64,000 nt of DNA from Mesoflavibacter sp. (GCA_017792345.1 CP051228.1:1612001-1676000), one strand, 5' to 3'; shown: positions 1-9,578, counted from the stretch's first letter. The notes: generated from the sequence alone by a model not told the origin. Numbers and translations are program-made.

Positions 1-2099
1 AGCATCCCGGCAAGCGCATCATGCTGATCGCCGAAAAGGGCACGATGGGCGTCGGCTCGTCCCGCATGTCCGGCGTCAACAACTGCGCGCTGTGGACCGG
101 CCAGCAGGCCAGCCCCTACGTCCCCTTCGTGAATTTCGCGCCGATCGTGGCGGGCACCAACGGTATTTCGCCGATCTTCCTGACCACCGTCGGCGTGACC
201 GGCGGCATCGGCATCAACCTGAAGAACTGGGTCAAGAAGGTCGACGAGAACGGCAAGGTCATCGTCAACAATGACGGCAATCCGGTGCTAGTGGAGAAAT
301 ACTCCGTCGCGACGGGCACGACCCTGACCATCAATACCAAGGCGAAGAAGCTCTATAACGAGGACGGTTCCGAGGAACTGGCCGATGTCGCCGCCGCCTT
401 CTCGCCGCAACTGGTCGAGTTCATGAAGGCGGGTGGGTCCTATGCCGTCGATTTCGGCAAGAAGATCCAGATCTTCGCGGCGGAAACGCTGGGCGTGGAG
501 CCGAAAGCGGTCTTCGCGCCGTCCAAGGTGGTGTCCCATGAGGGCCGCGGCCTGACCGCCGTCGAGAAGATTTTCAACAGGAATGCCGTCGGCGTGCCGG
601 AAGGCAAGGTTCTGTATGCCGGCTCGGACGCCCGGGTGACGGTCAACATCGTCGGGTCTCAGGATACGACGGGCCCGATGACCGTGCAGGAACTGGAAGC
701 CATGGCCGCGACCGTGATCTCGCCGGTTCTGGACGGCGCCTATCAGTCCGGCTGCCACACCGCCTCCGTCTGGGACAAGAAGGCACAGGCGAATACGCCG
801 AAGCTGATGGCCTTCATGAACAAGTTCGGGCTGGTCACCGGGCGCGACCCGAAGGGCGTCTATCCCGCGATGACCGACGTCATCCACAAGGTCCTGAACG
901 ACATCACGATCGACGACCGGGCGATCATCATCGGCGGGGATTCGCATACGCGGATGTCCAAGGGCGTCGCTTTCGGGGCGGATTCGGGCACCGTCGCCCT
1001 GGCGCTGGCGACCGGCCAGGCCAGCATGACCGTGCCGGATTCGGTCAAGGTCACCTTCAAGGGCAAGATGGCCGAGCATATGGACTTCCGGGACGTGGTT
1101 CACGCGACCCAGGCCCAGATGCTGGCCCAATCGGGCGGCGAAAACGTCTTCCAGGGCCGCGTCATCGAGGTGCATATCGGCACGCTGCTCGCCGACCAGG
1201 CCTTTACCTTTACGGACTGGACGGCGGAGATGAAGGCCAAGGCCTCCATCTGTATTTCCAATGACGAAACCCTGATCGAATCCCTGGAAATCGCGAAATC
1301 CCGCATCCAGGTCATGATCGACAAGGGCATGGAAATCGGGTCCGGGATGTTGCGCGGCCTGATCGACAAGGCGGACCAGCGCATCGCGCAGATCAAGTCC
1401 GGCGAGCAGCCCGCGCTGAAGCCGGACGAGAACGCGCATTACTTCGCCGAAATCGTTGTCGATCTCGACCAGATCAACGAGCCGATGATCGCGGATCCCG
1501 ATGTGAACAACATCGACATTGCGAAGCGCTACACCCACGACACCATCCGGCCGATCTCGTATTACGGCGCCGAAAAGAAGGTGGACCTGGGCTTCGTCGG
1601 GTCCTGCATGGTCCACAAGGGCGATATGAGCATCATCGCGCAGATGTTCCGCAATATCGAAAAGGCCCAGGGTAAGGTCGAGTTCAAGGCGCCGCTGGTC
1701 GTCGCCCCGCCGACCTACAACATCGTCGACGAGCTGAAGGCCGAAGGCGACTGGGACATCCTGAAGAAATACGCCGGTTTCGAATTCGACGATACCGCGC
1801 CGAAGACCAAGGCCCGGACGGAGTATGAGAACATCCTCTATCTGGAGCGTCCCGGCTGTAACCTGTGCATGGGGAACCAGGAAAAGGCAGCCAAGGGCGA
1901 TACGGTCATGGCGACGTCGACCCGCCTGTTCCAGGGCCGAGTCGTGGCCGATTCCGACGAGAAGAAGGGCGAGTCGCTCCTTGCCTCGACCCCGGTCGTC
2001 GTCCTGTCGACCATTCTGGGCCGGACGCCGAGCATCGACGAATACAAGTCGGCGGTGGCCGGGATCAACCTGACCAAGTTCGCCCCGCCGCGTGCTTGA
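1..2099 (+). CDS. acnB: Aconitate hydratase B, 5' truncated by window edge
   Basis: Interconverts citrate and isocitrate in the TCA cycle (AcnB can also act on 2-methylisocitrate) using a [4Fe-4S] cluster in the cytoplasm. The reading frame is open from the first bases, so the N-terminal part lies outside the window; about 698 of the usual 860-930 residues are present. Visible family signatures are the early SSRMSGVNN stretch, the GSCMVHKG segment that carries the first cluster cysteine, and RPGCNLCMGN, which carries the CxxC pair of the other two cluster ligands. The stop codon is followed by a strong hairpin terminator, so the gene probably ends its transcript. No defect is visible. Family assignment is secure; only the missing 5' end limits it. 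Confidence 0.95.
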   Translation, partial: HPGKRIMLIAEKGTMGVGSSRMSGVNNCALWTGQQASPYVPFVNFAPIVAGTNGISPIFLTTVGVTGGIGINLKNWVKKVDENGKVIVNNDGNPVLVEKYSVATGTTLTINTKAKKLYNEDGSEELADVAAAFSPQLVEFMKAGGSYAVDFGKKIQIFAAETLGVEPKAVFAPSKVVSHEGRGLTAVEKIFNRNAVGVPEGKVLYAGSDARVTVNIVGSQDTTGPMTVQELEAMAATVISPVLDGAYQSGCHTASVWDKKAQANTPKLMAFMNKFGLVTGRDPKGVYPAMTDVIHKVLNDITIDDRAIIIGGDSHTRMSKGVAFGADSGTVALALATGQASMTVPDSVKVTFKGKMAEHMDFRDVVHATQAQMLAQSGGENVFQGRVIEVHIGTLLADQAFTFTDWTAEMKAKASICISNDETLIESLEIAKSRIQVMIDKGMEIGSGMLRGLIDKADQRIAQIKSGEQPALKPDENAHYFAEIVVDLDQINEPMIADPDVNNIDIAKRYTHDTIRPISYYGAEKKVDLGFVGSCMVHKGDMSIIAQMFRNIEKAQGKVEFKAPLVVAPPTYNIVDELKAEGDWDILKKYAGFEFDDTAPKTKARTEYENILYLERPGCNLCMGNQEKAAKGDTVMATSTRLFQGRVVADSDEKKGESLLASTPVVVLSTILGRTPSIDEYKSAVAGINLTKFAPPRA

Positions 2100-2135
2100 T
2101 CCTCAGGGATCTGATTTCCTTGGAATGCGTGTAAT

Positions 2136-2173
2136 CCAGCGCTGCCTGTTGCGGGCAGCGCTGGTCGCCTTTT
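2136..2173 (+). terminator. Rho-independent terminator after acnB
   Basis: An 11-bp perfect stem (CCAGCGCTGCC / GGCAGCGCTGG) with a 7-base loop is followed by a short T-rich run (CGCCTTTT). It lies 36 bases after the acnB stop and points in the acnB direction. Confidence 0.8.
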
Positions 2174-2225
2174 GCCCCTTCGTCGATTCCGGATACGATG
2201 TCACGCGCGCGCGTCCTGGCGCAGC

Positions 2226-3092
2226 TTGAGCCCGGGGGATATAGCGGAATACAAGATACTCAAACTCGCAACCGGGCATCTCCCGGTGGACGGGTTCTTC
2301 AAGCACCAGCGCGGGCAAGTTCTTTTCTGGCCGACCGCCAAGAGCCCCGCGGTCATCCTGACCGTTCCCGAGGCATCACGATCGGCCGAAGCCTTCCAGA
2401 CCCTGCAGGAGGGCGTTTTCAGATGGTCCCTCCGGTGTGCGGCCGTCCTCACGCTACTCTACGCCGTTTCGGTCGCAATTGTGTTCTATTCCCAACCCGA
2501 CCTGACCGAGCCCGCGGCCGAATACTCTTCCGGCATTACCGTACTGGCCTTTATGGCGCCCTGCGTCAGTTCGGTGTTCCTGATCGGCCATCTGATCGGC
2601 GCGACGCGGTTGAGGCGCTTGAAATTGCGGGAAGCCAATCGGCTTCATTCCGCCGGCGCGGAACTGCTGCACTCGGAACGGCCGACACCTCTGCTGCTGC
2701 GTCCATCCGAAACGCAACGGATCATGCCTCCCGGGTTCAACCGACCGGCAAAGATGGTTCTGGGCATCGTCTTCTGGATCATGGGCATATTTTGGACTTT
2801 CCCATTTCATGCAACGCCCGACCTGGTTCCGGCGATCCTGCTGCTGGCCGCGGCGATCCCGCAATGTGTCATGGGCATGATGCTGTTCGTCCCGGAAACC
2901 CGCCCGGTCGCAACCCGGAAGCGGCTGGGGGTGACGGCCGACGGGCCCGTGATGCAGGACTTTCGCCACCTGATCCGATGGTTTCGCTACGTAACGTATC
3001 GCCGTAGCGGATTGTTGGTGGTTCTGGTCGCCCTTCCGTTCTTCAATGTCCTTGTGAACATCCCCGCCATTCTATCGAACGCCTTCGATTAG
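2226..3092 (+). CDS. Hypothetical multi-pass membrane protein
   Basis: I do not recognise the family. The protein of about 290 residues has a soluble N-terminal portion of roughly 60 residues and about four hydrophobic stretches: one beginning at [16 protein letters not shown], one around [16 protein letters not shown], a long double one from [11 protein letters not shown] to CVMGMMLFV, and one at the C-terminus ([15 protein letters not shown]). The start is unresolved: the longest frame begins with TTG at 2172, inside the acnB terminator, so I prefer TTG 2226; GTG 2286 is another option and none has a clear ribosome binding site. It ends tail-to-tail with the lysR gene, sharing four bases. 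Codon use resembles the neighbours. An inner-membrane location is inferred only from hydrophobicity. Confidence 0.6.
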   Translation: MSPGDIAEYKILKLATGHLPVDGFFKHQRGQVLFWPTAKSPAVILTVPEASRSAEAFQTLQEGVFRWSLRCAAVLTLLYAVSVAIVFYSQPDLTEPAAEYSSGITVLAFMAPCVSSVFLIGHLIGATRLRRLKLREANRLHSAGAELLHSERPTPLLLRPSETQRIMPPGFNRPAKMVLGIVFWIMGIFWTFPFHATPDLVPAILLLAAAIPQCVMGMMLFVPETRPVATRKRLGVTADGPVMQDFRHLIRWFRYVTYRRSGLLVVLVALPFFNVLVNIPAILSNAFD

Positions 3093-4015
3093 GCCTTATC
3101 GGTCCGCCCTCCTCCTCTGGCGAATTTGCGGGCCAGATCGATGAACGCCTTCAGGGCGGCAGGCGGGTTGCGGCGGCCGGGATAGTAGAGGCAGAGATCG
3201 GCCAGCGGCGGGGTCCAGTCCTCCAGGATGCGTACAAGGGTTCCGGCCGCGATGTCGTCCAGAACGTTGTGCTCCAGGAAGAGACCGATACCGACCCCTT
3301 CCAGGACCGCCATGCGGGCCAGGCTGGTCTCGTCCAAGGTCATCGGCCCGGAAACGTCGACCTGAACCGTCTCCCCCTGTTTCTCGAAATACCATCGGAA
3401 CAGGGCGCCGTTCGGCAGACGAATACGGATGCACCGATGATTGAGAAGATCCGTCGGTGTGGCCGGCCGGCCGTGGTGTTCAAGATAGGTGGGGGACGCA
3501 ACCACGGCGTAGCCCTGCATTCGGCCCAGCGGCACCGCGATCATATCCGCAGGGACAAGGTCCATGCGCCGCACGCCCAGATCGAAGCCGTCCGCGACGA
3601 TATCGACCAGCCGTCCCTCCGTCACGAGGTCCACATGCACTGCGGGATTGCGGCGCAAATAGTCCAGAATTAGCGGCCTCAGAATTTCCCGCGCCCCCGA
3701 TGCAAAGGCATTGATGCGCAAAGTTCCCGTCGGCGTCGCTTGCTGGGACCGGGCCGTGTCCATCGCACTGTGAATATCCAGCAGCGCCGGGCCGACCTGC
3801 GCGACAAAGGCCCGCCCGGCATCGGTCAGGGACACGCTGCGTGTGGTCCGGTTGAACAACCGCACCCCCAGACTGCTCTCCAACTTCGCCACGGCATTGC
3901 TCAACGCCGTCGCGGACATGCCCAACGTATTGGCGGCGCCCCGAAACGTGCCGTCCCGGGCGATCGTCAGGACGGCATCAAGGTCGTTCAGCGAAGGGCG
4001 ATACATTGTCCTCAT
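3089..4015 (-). CDS. LysR-family transcriptional regulator
   Basis: A 308-residue LysR-type regulator. Residues 7-66 form the winged helix-turn-helix, including the typical sequence around [23 protein letters not shown] and [13 protein letters not shown]; the rest is the periplasmic-binding-like effector domain, with segments such as GTLRINAF and GFDLGVRR. Its [13 protein letters not shown] and GFDLGVR signatures resemble regulators of oxidoreductase operons. It is transcribed divergently from the NTF2-like / SDR / hydrolase operon, with about 100 bases between them, the classic arrangement in which the regulator controls its neighbour and itself. The effector cannot be deduced. An ATG three codons in (4006) is an equally possible start. 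Confidence 0.9.
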   Translation of the reverse strand: MRTMYRPSLNDLDAVLTIARDGTFRGAANTLGMSATALSNAVAKLESSLGVRLFNRTTRSVSLTDAGRAFVAQVGPALLDIHSAMDTARSQQATPTGTLRINAFASGAREILRPLILDYLRRNPAVHVDLVTEGRLVDIVADGFDLGVRRMDLVPADMIAVPLGRMQGYAVVASPTYLEHHGRPATPTDLLNHRCIRIRLPNGALFRWYFEKQGETVQVDVSGPMTLDETSLARMAVLEGVGIGLFLEHNVLDDIAAGTLVRILEDWTPPLADLCLYYPGRRNPPAALKAFIDLARKFARGGGRTDKA

Positions 4016-4052
4016 TATCCCGTTAATCGTAACTAGTCATACCGAATTATCC
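4014..4052. promoter_or_regulatory. Possible LysR-controlled divergent promoter region
   Basis: Two direct copies of ATTATCC start 32 bases apart (4014-4020 and 4046-4052), about three helical turns, in the AT-rich space between the lysR gene and the divergent operon. The spacing on one face of the helix fits a binding region, but no textbook T-N11-A box is clear, so this is a weak inference. Confidence 0.3.
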
Positions 4053-4117
4053 TTCTTATCGGGACACAGGTCCATGCCCAGATTGCGGGAACCGTGATCG
4101 TAAAGAAGGAAACCGTC

Positions 4118-4441
4118 GTGACCCTACCGGAACCCGTTCAATCCTATTTCGCCGCGGACGCCGTCATAGACGGTGCCGTTCCGCTCGACGCATTCTCCCG
4201 GAACGCCGTTGTCCTGGACGAGGGCGGGACGCATGTCGGCGACGCTGCCATCACATCCTGGTGGCGCGGGGCCAAGGCGCGCTATCAAAACACATCCGTC
4301 CCGCACAGTGTCCGGCAGGACCATGGCCGCACCATTGTTCGGGCCACGGTTACCGGCCGTTTTCCGGGCAGCCCGGCACTCCTCTCCTTCGCCTTTCGTC
4401 TTTCCGACGGACGGATCGCCGAGTTGGAGATCGGCACATGA
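4118..4441 (+). CDS. NTF2-like (SnoaL-type) small protein
   Basis: A 107-residue protein with the layout of the SnoaL/NTF2-like fold: an N-terminal helix containing a [10 protein letters not shown]-type segment, a middle [18 protein letters not shown] segment and C-terminal strands ending in [10 protein letters not shown]. Family members are small cone-shaped enzymes or ligand-binding proteins; no catalytic role can be assigned here. The start is chosen at GTG 4118 because AAGAAGGA lies 7 bases upstream; an in-frame GTG at 4094 has no such site. Its stop overlaps the SDR start (ATGA), so the two are translationally coupled and probably work on the same compound. Likely controlled by the divergent LysR regulator. 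Confidence 0.75.
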   Translation: MTLPEPVQSYFAADAVIDGAVPLDAFSRNAVVLDEGGTHVGDAAITSWWRGAKARYQNTSVPHSVRQDHGRTIVRATVTGRFPGSPALLSFAFRLSDGRIAELEIGT

Positions 4442-5217
4442 GCGGCTTTCTCAATTTCGACGGAAAGCGGGTTCTGATCACCTCCGGCACCCGCGGGACG
4501 GGGGCGGCAAGCGTGGCCCTCTTCCGCGAGCTCGGCGCGCGGGTCCTGACCGCAGCACGCTCGCAACCGGCTGCGATGGCGGATGATCTGTTTGTCGCGG
4601 CCGACCTGACGACACCCGAAGGCTGCGACCGCCTCGTTTCAGCCGCCCGGGACCGTCTGGGAGAGATCGATATCCTCATACATATGCTCGGCGGGTCTTC
4701 AGCTCCGGCCGGCGGCTTCAAGGCGCTTGGCGACGCGGAATGGCTGCGGGAAATCGACCTGAACCTCATGCCGGCCGTACGGCTGGACCGTGCGCTTGTC
4801 CCGGCCATGGTGGAATGCGGTTCCGGCGTCGTCATTCATGTGACGTCGATCCAGAGTTCCCTGCCCTTGCCGGAATCGACCACCGCCTATGCAGCGGCAA
4901 AGGCGGCTCTCTCGACCTACAGCAAGAGCCTGTCGAAGGAAGTGTCGCCGAAGGGCGTTCGCGTTGCGCGGATATCGCCCGGCTGGATCGACACAGAGGC
5001 GGCGCGGCACTTGACCGAACGGATCGCGCAAGACGCCGGTGTCGACCTGGACTCCGGCCGCGCCATCATCATGCGGTCGCTGGGCGGCATCCCGATCGGA
5101 CGCCCGTCGACCCCCGAAGAAGTGGCGAACCTTGTCGCGTTCGTCGCCTCCGATCGTGCCGCGACAATCACCGGGACGGAGTTCGTCATCGACGGCGGCA
5201 CGATACCAACCGTTTGA
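4438..5217 (+). CDS. SDR-family oxidoreductase
   Basis: A 259-residue classical short-chain dehydrogenase/reductase. The nucleotide-binding glycine motif SGTRGTG is at residues 16-22, the structural segment equivalent to NNAG is LGGSS (84-88), a serine lies at 137-140, and the catalytic YxxxK is Y151-K155 (YAAAK). The C-terminal FVIDGGT is typical of the family. It would oxidise or reduce an alcohol/ketone with NAD(P)(H) in the cytoplasm; the substrate is unknown. The ATG overlaps the stop of the NTF2-like gene. The NNAG motif is altered, with LGG in place of NAG, which occurs in some SDR branches. A secreted hydrolase follows after 95 bases, probably in the same operon. Confidence 0.88.
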   Translation: MSGFLNFDGKRVLITSGTRGTGAASVALFRELGARVLTAARSQPAAMADDLFVAADLTTPEGCDRLVSAARDRLGEIDILIHMLGGSSAPAGGFKALGDAEWLREIDLNLMPAVRLDRALVPAMVECGSGVVIHVTSIQSSLPLPESTTAYAAAKAALSTYSKSLSKEVSPKGVRVARISPGWIDTEAARHLTERIAQDAGVDLDSGRAIIMRSLGGIPIGRPSTPEEVANLVAFVASDRAATITGTEFVIDGGTIPTV

Positions 5218-5312
5218 GCCCGGACTTCCGCACCAATCCCCCTGGCGGGTGGACGGTCGCGGGCAATCCGGAGGTTCAAACCGACCCCCAACCGAAACAG
5301 AAGAAGCAGACC

Positions 5313-6110
5313 ATGACCCGAACCCTTCGCATCACCATGTTGGCCGCTGCAACGGCCGCCGCATTATCCGGCCAGGCACTGGCCGAGCCCGTTGGCCCGA
5401 TCCCGGACGATCAAGCCGTCAGGAACATCGTTCTCGTTCACGGCGCTTTCGCAGACGGGTCGGGCTGGCGCGGTGTCTATGACATCCTGACCGCACGCGG
5501 CTATCGCGTCTCGATCGTGCAGAATCCGCTGACCCGCTTTGAGGACGATGTGAACGCGACCCGCCGCATGCTGGCGCGGCAGGACGGCCCGAGCATTCTT
5601 GTCGGCCATTCCTATGGCGGGTCCGTCATCACCGAGGCCGGCACCGACCCGAATGTGGCGGGCCTCGTCTATGTCTCGGCGCTGGCCCCGGATGTCGGCG
5701 AGAGCACGGGCGATCAGTTCGCGGAAATACCGGCACCGCCCGAATTTGTTATTGAGCCGGGTCCGGACGGTTTCGGATTCGTCAATCTGGCGCTGTTCAA
5801 GGCGGGCTTTGCCGGCGACACGACCGATGACGATGCCGCCTTTCTTCGCGACTCCCAGGTGCCGATCAACATGGCAATCTTCGGCACCCCGCTGACGCAG
5901 GCGGCGTGGCGCACGAAACCGAGCTGGGCAATAGTCGCGACCCGGGACCGAGCGATCGACCCGCGTCTGCTGACGCAGCAGGCGGAACGCATCGGCGCGG
6001 AAATCGTCGAAGTCGAGGCAAGCCACGTCCCGTTTCTGACCCAACCAGATGCCGTGGCCAATACCATCGATACCGCGGCGCGCGCCTTGTCACAGGCGGC
6101 GACGCGCTGA
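5313..6110 (+). CDS. Exported alpha/beta-hydrolase
   Basis: A 265-residue alpha/beta-hydrolase with an N-terminal Sec signal peptide (hydrophobic core around residues 6-20, likely cleavage after ALA at 22-24). The oxyanion-side segment LVHGAFADGSGW and the nucleophile elbow GHSYGG, with Ser100, are clear; a late histidine in EASHVPFL is the likely catalytic His. This resembles the salicylate-esterase-like / haloperoxidase-type hydrolases often annotated as alpha/beta fold hydrolase. ATG 5313 is preceded by purine-rich AGAAGAAG. It is the last gene of the LysR-controlled operon, followed by a strong hairpin. The substrate is unknown; a periplasmic site of action is inferred from the signal peptide. 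Confidence 0.87.
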   Translation: MTRTLRITMLAAATAAALSGQALAEPVGPIPDDQAVRNIVLVHGAFADGSGWRGVYDILTARGYRVSIVQNPLTRFEDDVNATRRMLARQDGPSILVGHSYGGSVITEAGTDPNVAGLVYVSALAPDVGESTGDQFAEIPAPPEFVIEPGPDGFGFVNLALFKAGFAGDTTDDDAAFLRDSQVPINMAIFGTPLTQAAWRTKPSWAIVATRDRAIDPRLLTQQAERIGAEIVEVEASHVPFLTQPDAVANTIDTAARALSQAATR

Positions 6111-6180
6111 CCGGGCAGCATCGGTCAAAAGGTGCGTCCTCTTCGACCGAAGGGCGACGAGCCGTGTCTTACGGGCCGAA

Positions 6181-6219
6181 AACAAAGGGAGGCGCCGATT
6201 GGCGCCTCCCGACTTTGTT
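6181..6219. terminator. Bidirectional terminator between convergent genes
   Basis: A GGGAGGCGCC / GGCGCCTCCC perfect stem with a four-base loop is flanked by AACAAA on the left and TTTGTT on the right, so a U-rich tail follows the hairpin in both directions. It separates the hydrolase (plus strand) from the small membrane protein (minus strand). Confidence 0.85.
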
Positions 6220-6237
6220 ATGGCGGGCCGTAACCGC

Positions 6238-6426
6238 CTATTTCTTCCGTGCCGGCTTCCCGCCGCCTGCTTCCGGGAAGACCCAGAGGCCGAAGAGCAT
6301 GATGCCGGCGATGGCGTAGACGATATTGGCGAGATCGGGCTGCGGGCCTTGCGTTTCCAACCAACCGACCAGGGCGGCGACCAGGGCGACGATCAGGGAC
6401 AGGGCGATTTTGTAGGGCAGGGGCAT
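6238..6426 (-). CDS. Small two-TM hypothetical protein
   Basis: A 62-residue protein with two hydrophobic segments (about residues 6-23 and 33-50) and a basic C-terminus ending in KPARKK. No family is recognised. It sits 10 bases downstream of the fatty-acid-hydroxylase-type gene on the same strand and is very likely co-transcribed with it, which suggests an accessory or partner role at the membrane; this is inference from position only. The terminator hairpin follows directly. Confidence 0.65.
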   Translation of the reverse strand: MPLPYKIALSLIVALVAALVGWLETQGPQPDLANIVYAIAGIMLFGLWVFPEAGGGKPARKK

Positions 6427-6436
6427 CGTCGGTTCC

Positions 6437-7231
6437 TCAATTCGCCGGGGCTTCGGCCGGGGCGCCGGCCTTCACGCGCGGCGTGCGGGCGACCTTCCGC
6501 ATATCGGTCTTCACGTATTTCGTGCTGTAGCCGTTGAAGATATGACCCAGCAATCCGCGGTTCAGATCCGAAGTCCCGAACAGGCAATCGGCGATCGGGA
6601 AGGTCAGGTTCATGTTCCGCTCCATCATGATCGACTGATTATGGTGGGCGGTGTGGTGGCGGCGCAGCGTGTTGACGAAGGGCATGTTGCGCACGAAGGC
6701 GTTGTCTTCGACATGACAGCAGAAATGCATGAACTCATAGAGCAGATACATGCCCGTCGTCGTTGAAATGAACAGCCAGCCGACATTGCTGCCGAACAGG
6801 AAGGACAGAACCACCACGCCCGGGATCGACATCAGGATGAAGACCACCAGCGCATAGGGCGGGAAGAAGGTGACGCGCCAATCATGGGCGTTGGCGAAGC
6901 GCATTTCCTCCTCGGTGAAGAACTGGTGATGCTGCAGCGTATGGCGCTGATAGACGGCGCGCAGACCCGGCAGGTTGATCGGCCGGTGCATCACGTATTT
7001 ATGCAGCGCCCATTCGAAGATGTTGCAGGCGATGAAGGTCACCGGAACGACCAGCCATTCCCACCACAGCACGTTCGACATATGGGCGGCGTAGTACCAG
7101 AGCGCCAATCCGCCGATCGAATAGATGATCGCGACATGCAGGAAGCCGTTGTACCAGCCGTCGATCCGTGACCGATACACCGAACGATAGTCTTTCTGGC
7201 GCGGCGTCATAGGGCTTTCACTGAGTTCCAT
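6437..7231 (-). CDS. Fatty acid hydroxylase / sterol desaturase-family membrane enzyme
   Basis: A 264-residue integral membrane di-iron enzyme candidate. The histidine clusters expected for the superfamily are present in order: HKYVMH, HTLQHH, HFCCH and HHTAHH, between at least four hydrophobic segments. The superfamily uses a non-haem di-iron centre and O2 to hydroxylate or desaturate lipids. The start has a good ribosome binding site (AGGAG 8 bases upstream). A 62-residue membrane protein follows in the same direction. The promoter region upstream contains a perfect CTGATATATCAG palindrome. The lipid substrate cannot be told from sequence. A second, distinct member of the superfamily occurs at 31304-32176. 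Confidence 0.87.
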   Translation of the reverse strand: MELSESPMTPRQKDYRSVYRSRIDGWYNGFLHVAIIYSIGGLALWYYAAHMSNVLWWEWLVVPVTFIACNIFEWALHKYVMHRPINLPGLRAVYQRHTLQHHQFFTEEEMRFANAHDWRVTFFPPYALVVFILMSIPGVVVLSFLFGSNVGWLFISTTTGMYLLYEFMHFCCHVEDNAFVRNMPFVNTLRRHHTAHHNQSIMMERNMNLTFPIADCLFGTSDLNRGLLGHIFNGYSTKYVKTDMRKVARTPRVKAGAPAEAPAN

Positions 7232-7278
7232 GGTCTTTCTCCTGCAAGGCGGCCCAGGTCCCGTCCTGGGCTGTCTAT

Positions 7279-7290
7279 CTGATATATCAG
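7279..7290. promoter_or_regulatory. Palindromic candidate operator CTGATATATCAG
   Basis: A perfect 12-bp palindrome in the AT-rich space about 50 bases upstream of the fatty-acid-hydroxylase-type gene. The position fits an operator or part of the promoter. The binding protein is unknown; the nearby GntR regulator is one candidate. Confidence 0.4.
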
Positions 7291-7366
7291 TTATACATTA
7301 GACTGTCACAAACATCAAGGGGCATGGTCGGCGGCCGCCATTTCTCCGCCTTTCCGGCTGGCGCCG

Positions 7367-8254
7367 TTAGCCCGCTTCCTTCTGTTGCGAGGCGAAAATC
7401 GACCCATAGCCGCCGCTCCAATCGGGCGGCAGCCGGAACCGGCCCGGCTCGTGATGGGCATGGCTGGCCGGGCGGCCCCGCACGACCGCCTGTTCATAGG
7501 CCGATTGCAGCGGCTGGAACGTATAGGGCAGGGCGTCCGCGGCGCTGAGCACATAGAGCAGCAACGGCCGCGCACCGTCGGACCGGTTGGGTTTCGAGCC
7601 GTGCACGGTGCGGTAATTGTGGATCGTCACCGACCCGGCGGCGCCATCGAAGACTTTCGCGCTCGAATCGTCGATCCGGCTGCTGTCGGCGGCGGAGATT
7701 TCACCCCGCCAGACGCCGCCGGAATCGTAATGATTGAAGATCTCGCCCTTATGGCTGCCCGGAATGATCTCCAGCGGTCCGTGATCCAGGGTACAGTCTT
7801 CCAGATAAACGCCCATGGTCAGGACCGCGTGGTTGGTATGGGGAAAGAAGGGGTGATCCTGGTGCCAGCGCACCTCCGTCCCGCCTTTCGGCGATTTGAA
7901 GTTCAGTTTCGCCTGATAGAACTTCACATCCGGTCCCAGCAGATCCATCGCCAGGTCGCCCAGCGGCCCTTCGGTCAGAAGTTCCCAGAAGACCGCGTCC
8001 TGATCGCAGGGGCTGGATACCCGGCGCAGGCGGGGGTTATCCGGACGGTGACCCGGTTCCAGATCGAAGACCTTGTCCGACTGGGACAGGCTTTCGCTCT
8101 GCCGTTTCAGGCGTGCCACCGCGTTGCGGCAGCGCTGCAGCCATTGCCCGCCGACGACGCCCGGCACGACGATGCCGCCATCGTCGAAATACCGCTGCCT
8201 GTCGGCCTGCGAAATCAGACGGGTTTCATGGGCACAAATCTCTTCCGGCGTCAT
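7367..8254 (-). CDS. Phytanoyl-CoA dioxygenase (PhyH)-family protein
   Basis: A 295-residue member of the Fe(II)/2-oxoglutarate-dependent PhyH family. The facial triad is visible as H131-x-D133 (WHQDHPF) and H218 (TVHGS), with R229 after it as the likely 2-oxoglutarate anchor. Members hydroxylate a wide range of small molecules, from phytanoyl-CoA to ectoine and phosphonates, so the substrate is open. The start has an AGGAGG six bases upstream. It is the last gene of a run panB-like, DUF6166, dctP, dctQ, dctM, phyH, with only 10 bases after dctM, suggesting that the transporter brings in the compound (or a precursor) that this enzyme oxidises. Confidence 0.88.
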   Translation of the reverse strand: MTPEEICAHETRLISQADRQRYFDDGGIVVPGVVGGQWLQRCRNAVARLKRQSESLSQSDKVFDLEPGHRPDNPRLRRVSSPCDQDAVFWELLTEGPLGDLAMDLLGPDVKFYQAKLNFKSPKGGTEVRWHQDHPFFPHTNHAVLTMGVYLEDCTLDHGPLEIIPGSHKGEIFNHYDSGGVWRGEISAADSSRIDDSSAKVFDGAAGSVTIHNYRTVHGSKPNRSDGARPLLLYVLSAADALPYTFQPLQSAYEQAVVRGRPASHAHHEPGRFRLPPDWSGGYGSIFASQQKEAG

Positions 8255-8264
8255 GACGATCCTC

Positions 8265-9578
8265 CTATCTGAAGCCGAGCAATTGATCCGGCAGCCAGAG
8301 CGCCGTCTGCGGGAAGGCCATGACGATCCCCAGGGCGATGATCTGGATGACGATGAAGGGAACGACCCCCTTGTACATCTGGACCAGGGTGATGCTGTCC
8401 GGCGCCACCCCGCGCAGATAAAAGATGGCGGGCGCCATCGGCGGGGTTAGATAGCTGGTCTGGATCATCACCAGGATCAGCATGCAGAACCAGACCGGTT
8501 CGAACCCGCCAGACAGAACGAAGGGCATGAACAACGGCACGAAGATCAGCAGGATCGAAATCCATTCCAGGAAGAACCCGGCGATGAAGACCAGGCCCAG
8601 GAAGATGAACAACAATCCCCAGGGCCCGATTTCGACCGCGTTGATCATTGCGCGCATCACGCCCATGCCGCCGCTGGCGACGAAGATCCCGGTGAACAGG
8701 CTGCCCGCCATCAGGATGAACATGATCATCGACGTCACGGTGATCGTCTTGACCAGCGCTTCCCAGAAGGTCTTCAGGTTGAACTTCCCGTAGAAGACGG
8801 TCAGCACGAACGCGCCCGCCGCGCCCAGCGCCGCGGCTTCCGTCGGCGCCGCCCAGCCCAGCATGATCGAGCCGAGCACCGCGAAGATCATGAACAGCGG
8901 CGGCAGCAAGGCTTTCCCCGTGATCGCCAGTTTCTCGGCGAGGGGCATTTCGTCTTCCTCTTCGACCACGCGCGGGCCTTCTTCCGGCCGGACCAGACAG
9001 AGGCCGATGATGTAGACGATATAAAGCCCCGACAGAATCAGGCCGGGCACGATCATGCCGACCATCAGATCGCCGATCGACACATTCGCGATCGGCCCCA
9101 GGACGACCACGACTACCGACGGCGGAATGATGGTGCCCAAGGACCCACCGGCGCAGATCGTCCCGGAAATCAGCGAATTCGAATAGCGGTGCTTCATCAT
9201 CGCGGGAATGGCCAGCAGGCCGACGACGGTTTCGGTCGCCCCGATCACACCGGTCGACGCGGCGAAGATGATGCACATGATGACGGTGCCGACGGCCAAC
9301 CCGCCCGGCAGCCGCTTGGTCCACAGATGAACCGCGCTGAAAAGCTGTTCCGCGATTCCGGAACGCTCCAGCATCGAGCCCATGAAGACGAACAAGGGGA
9401 CGGCCGCCAGGACGAAGTTCGAGGCGACATCCTCGATTTTCTGAGTGAACTGGAACAGGGCGGCATCGCCGAAGGTCAGGATGCCGAAGACAAAGGCCAC
9501 CGCCAGCAGCGAGAACGCGACCGGGAAGCCCAGGAAAATCATCCCGAACAGGGATGGAAACATCAACAAAGCGGTCAT
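8265..9578 (-). CDS. dctM: TRAP transporter large permease subunit
   Basis: A 437-residue hydrophobic protein of the DctM family (about a dozen membrane segments), the ion-coupled translocation subunit of a tripartite ATP-independent periplasmic transporter. Typical signatures are the start MFPSLFGMIFLGFPVAFSL, the STGVIGATETVVGLLAIPAM region and the GTIIPPSV segment. The reading frame is open further upstream, but ATG 9578 overlaps the dctQ stop (ATGA) and matches the family N-terminus, so it is chosen. It works with dctQ and dctP just upstream. The solute is not predictable from this subunit. Confidence 0.93.
   Translation of the reverse strand: MTALLMFPSLFGMIFLGFPVAFSLLAVAFVFGILTFGDAALFQFTQKIEDVASNFVLAAVPLFVFMGSMLERSGIAEQLFSAVHLWTKRLPGGLAVGTVIMCIIFAASTGVIGATETVVGLLAIPAMMKHRYSNSLISGTICAGGSLGTIIPPSVVVVVLGPIANVSIGDLMVGMIVPGLILSGLYIVYIIGLCLVRPEEGPRVVEEEDEMPLAEKLAITGKALLPPLFMIFAVLGSIMLGWAAPTEAAALGAAGAFVLTVFYGKFNLKTFWEALVKTITVTSMIMFILMAGSLFTGIFVASGGMGVMRAMINAVEIGPWGLLFIFLGLVFIAGFFLEWISILLIFVPLFMPFVLSGGFEPVWFCMLILVMIQTSYLTPPMAPAIFYLRGVAPDSITLVQMYKGVVPFIVIQIIALGIVMAFPQTALWLPDQLLGFR

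Noticed and set aside
2172-2225. Upstream TTG start for the membrane protein after acnB
   Set aside because: It lies in the T tail of the acnB terminator and would add a basic leader with no ribosome binding site.
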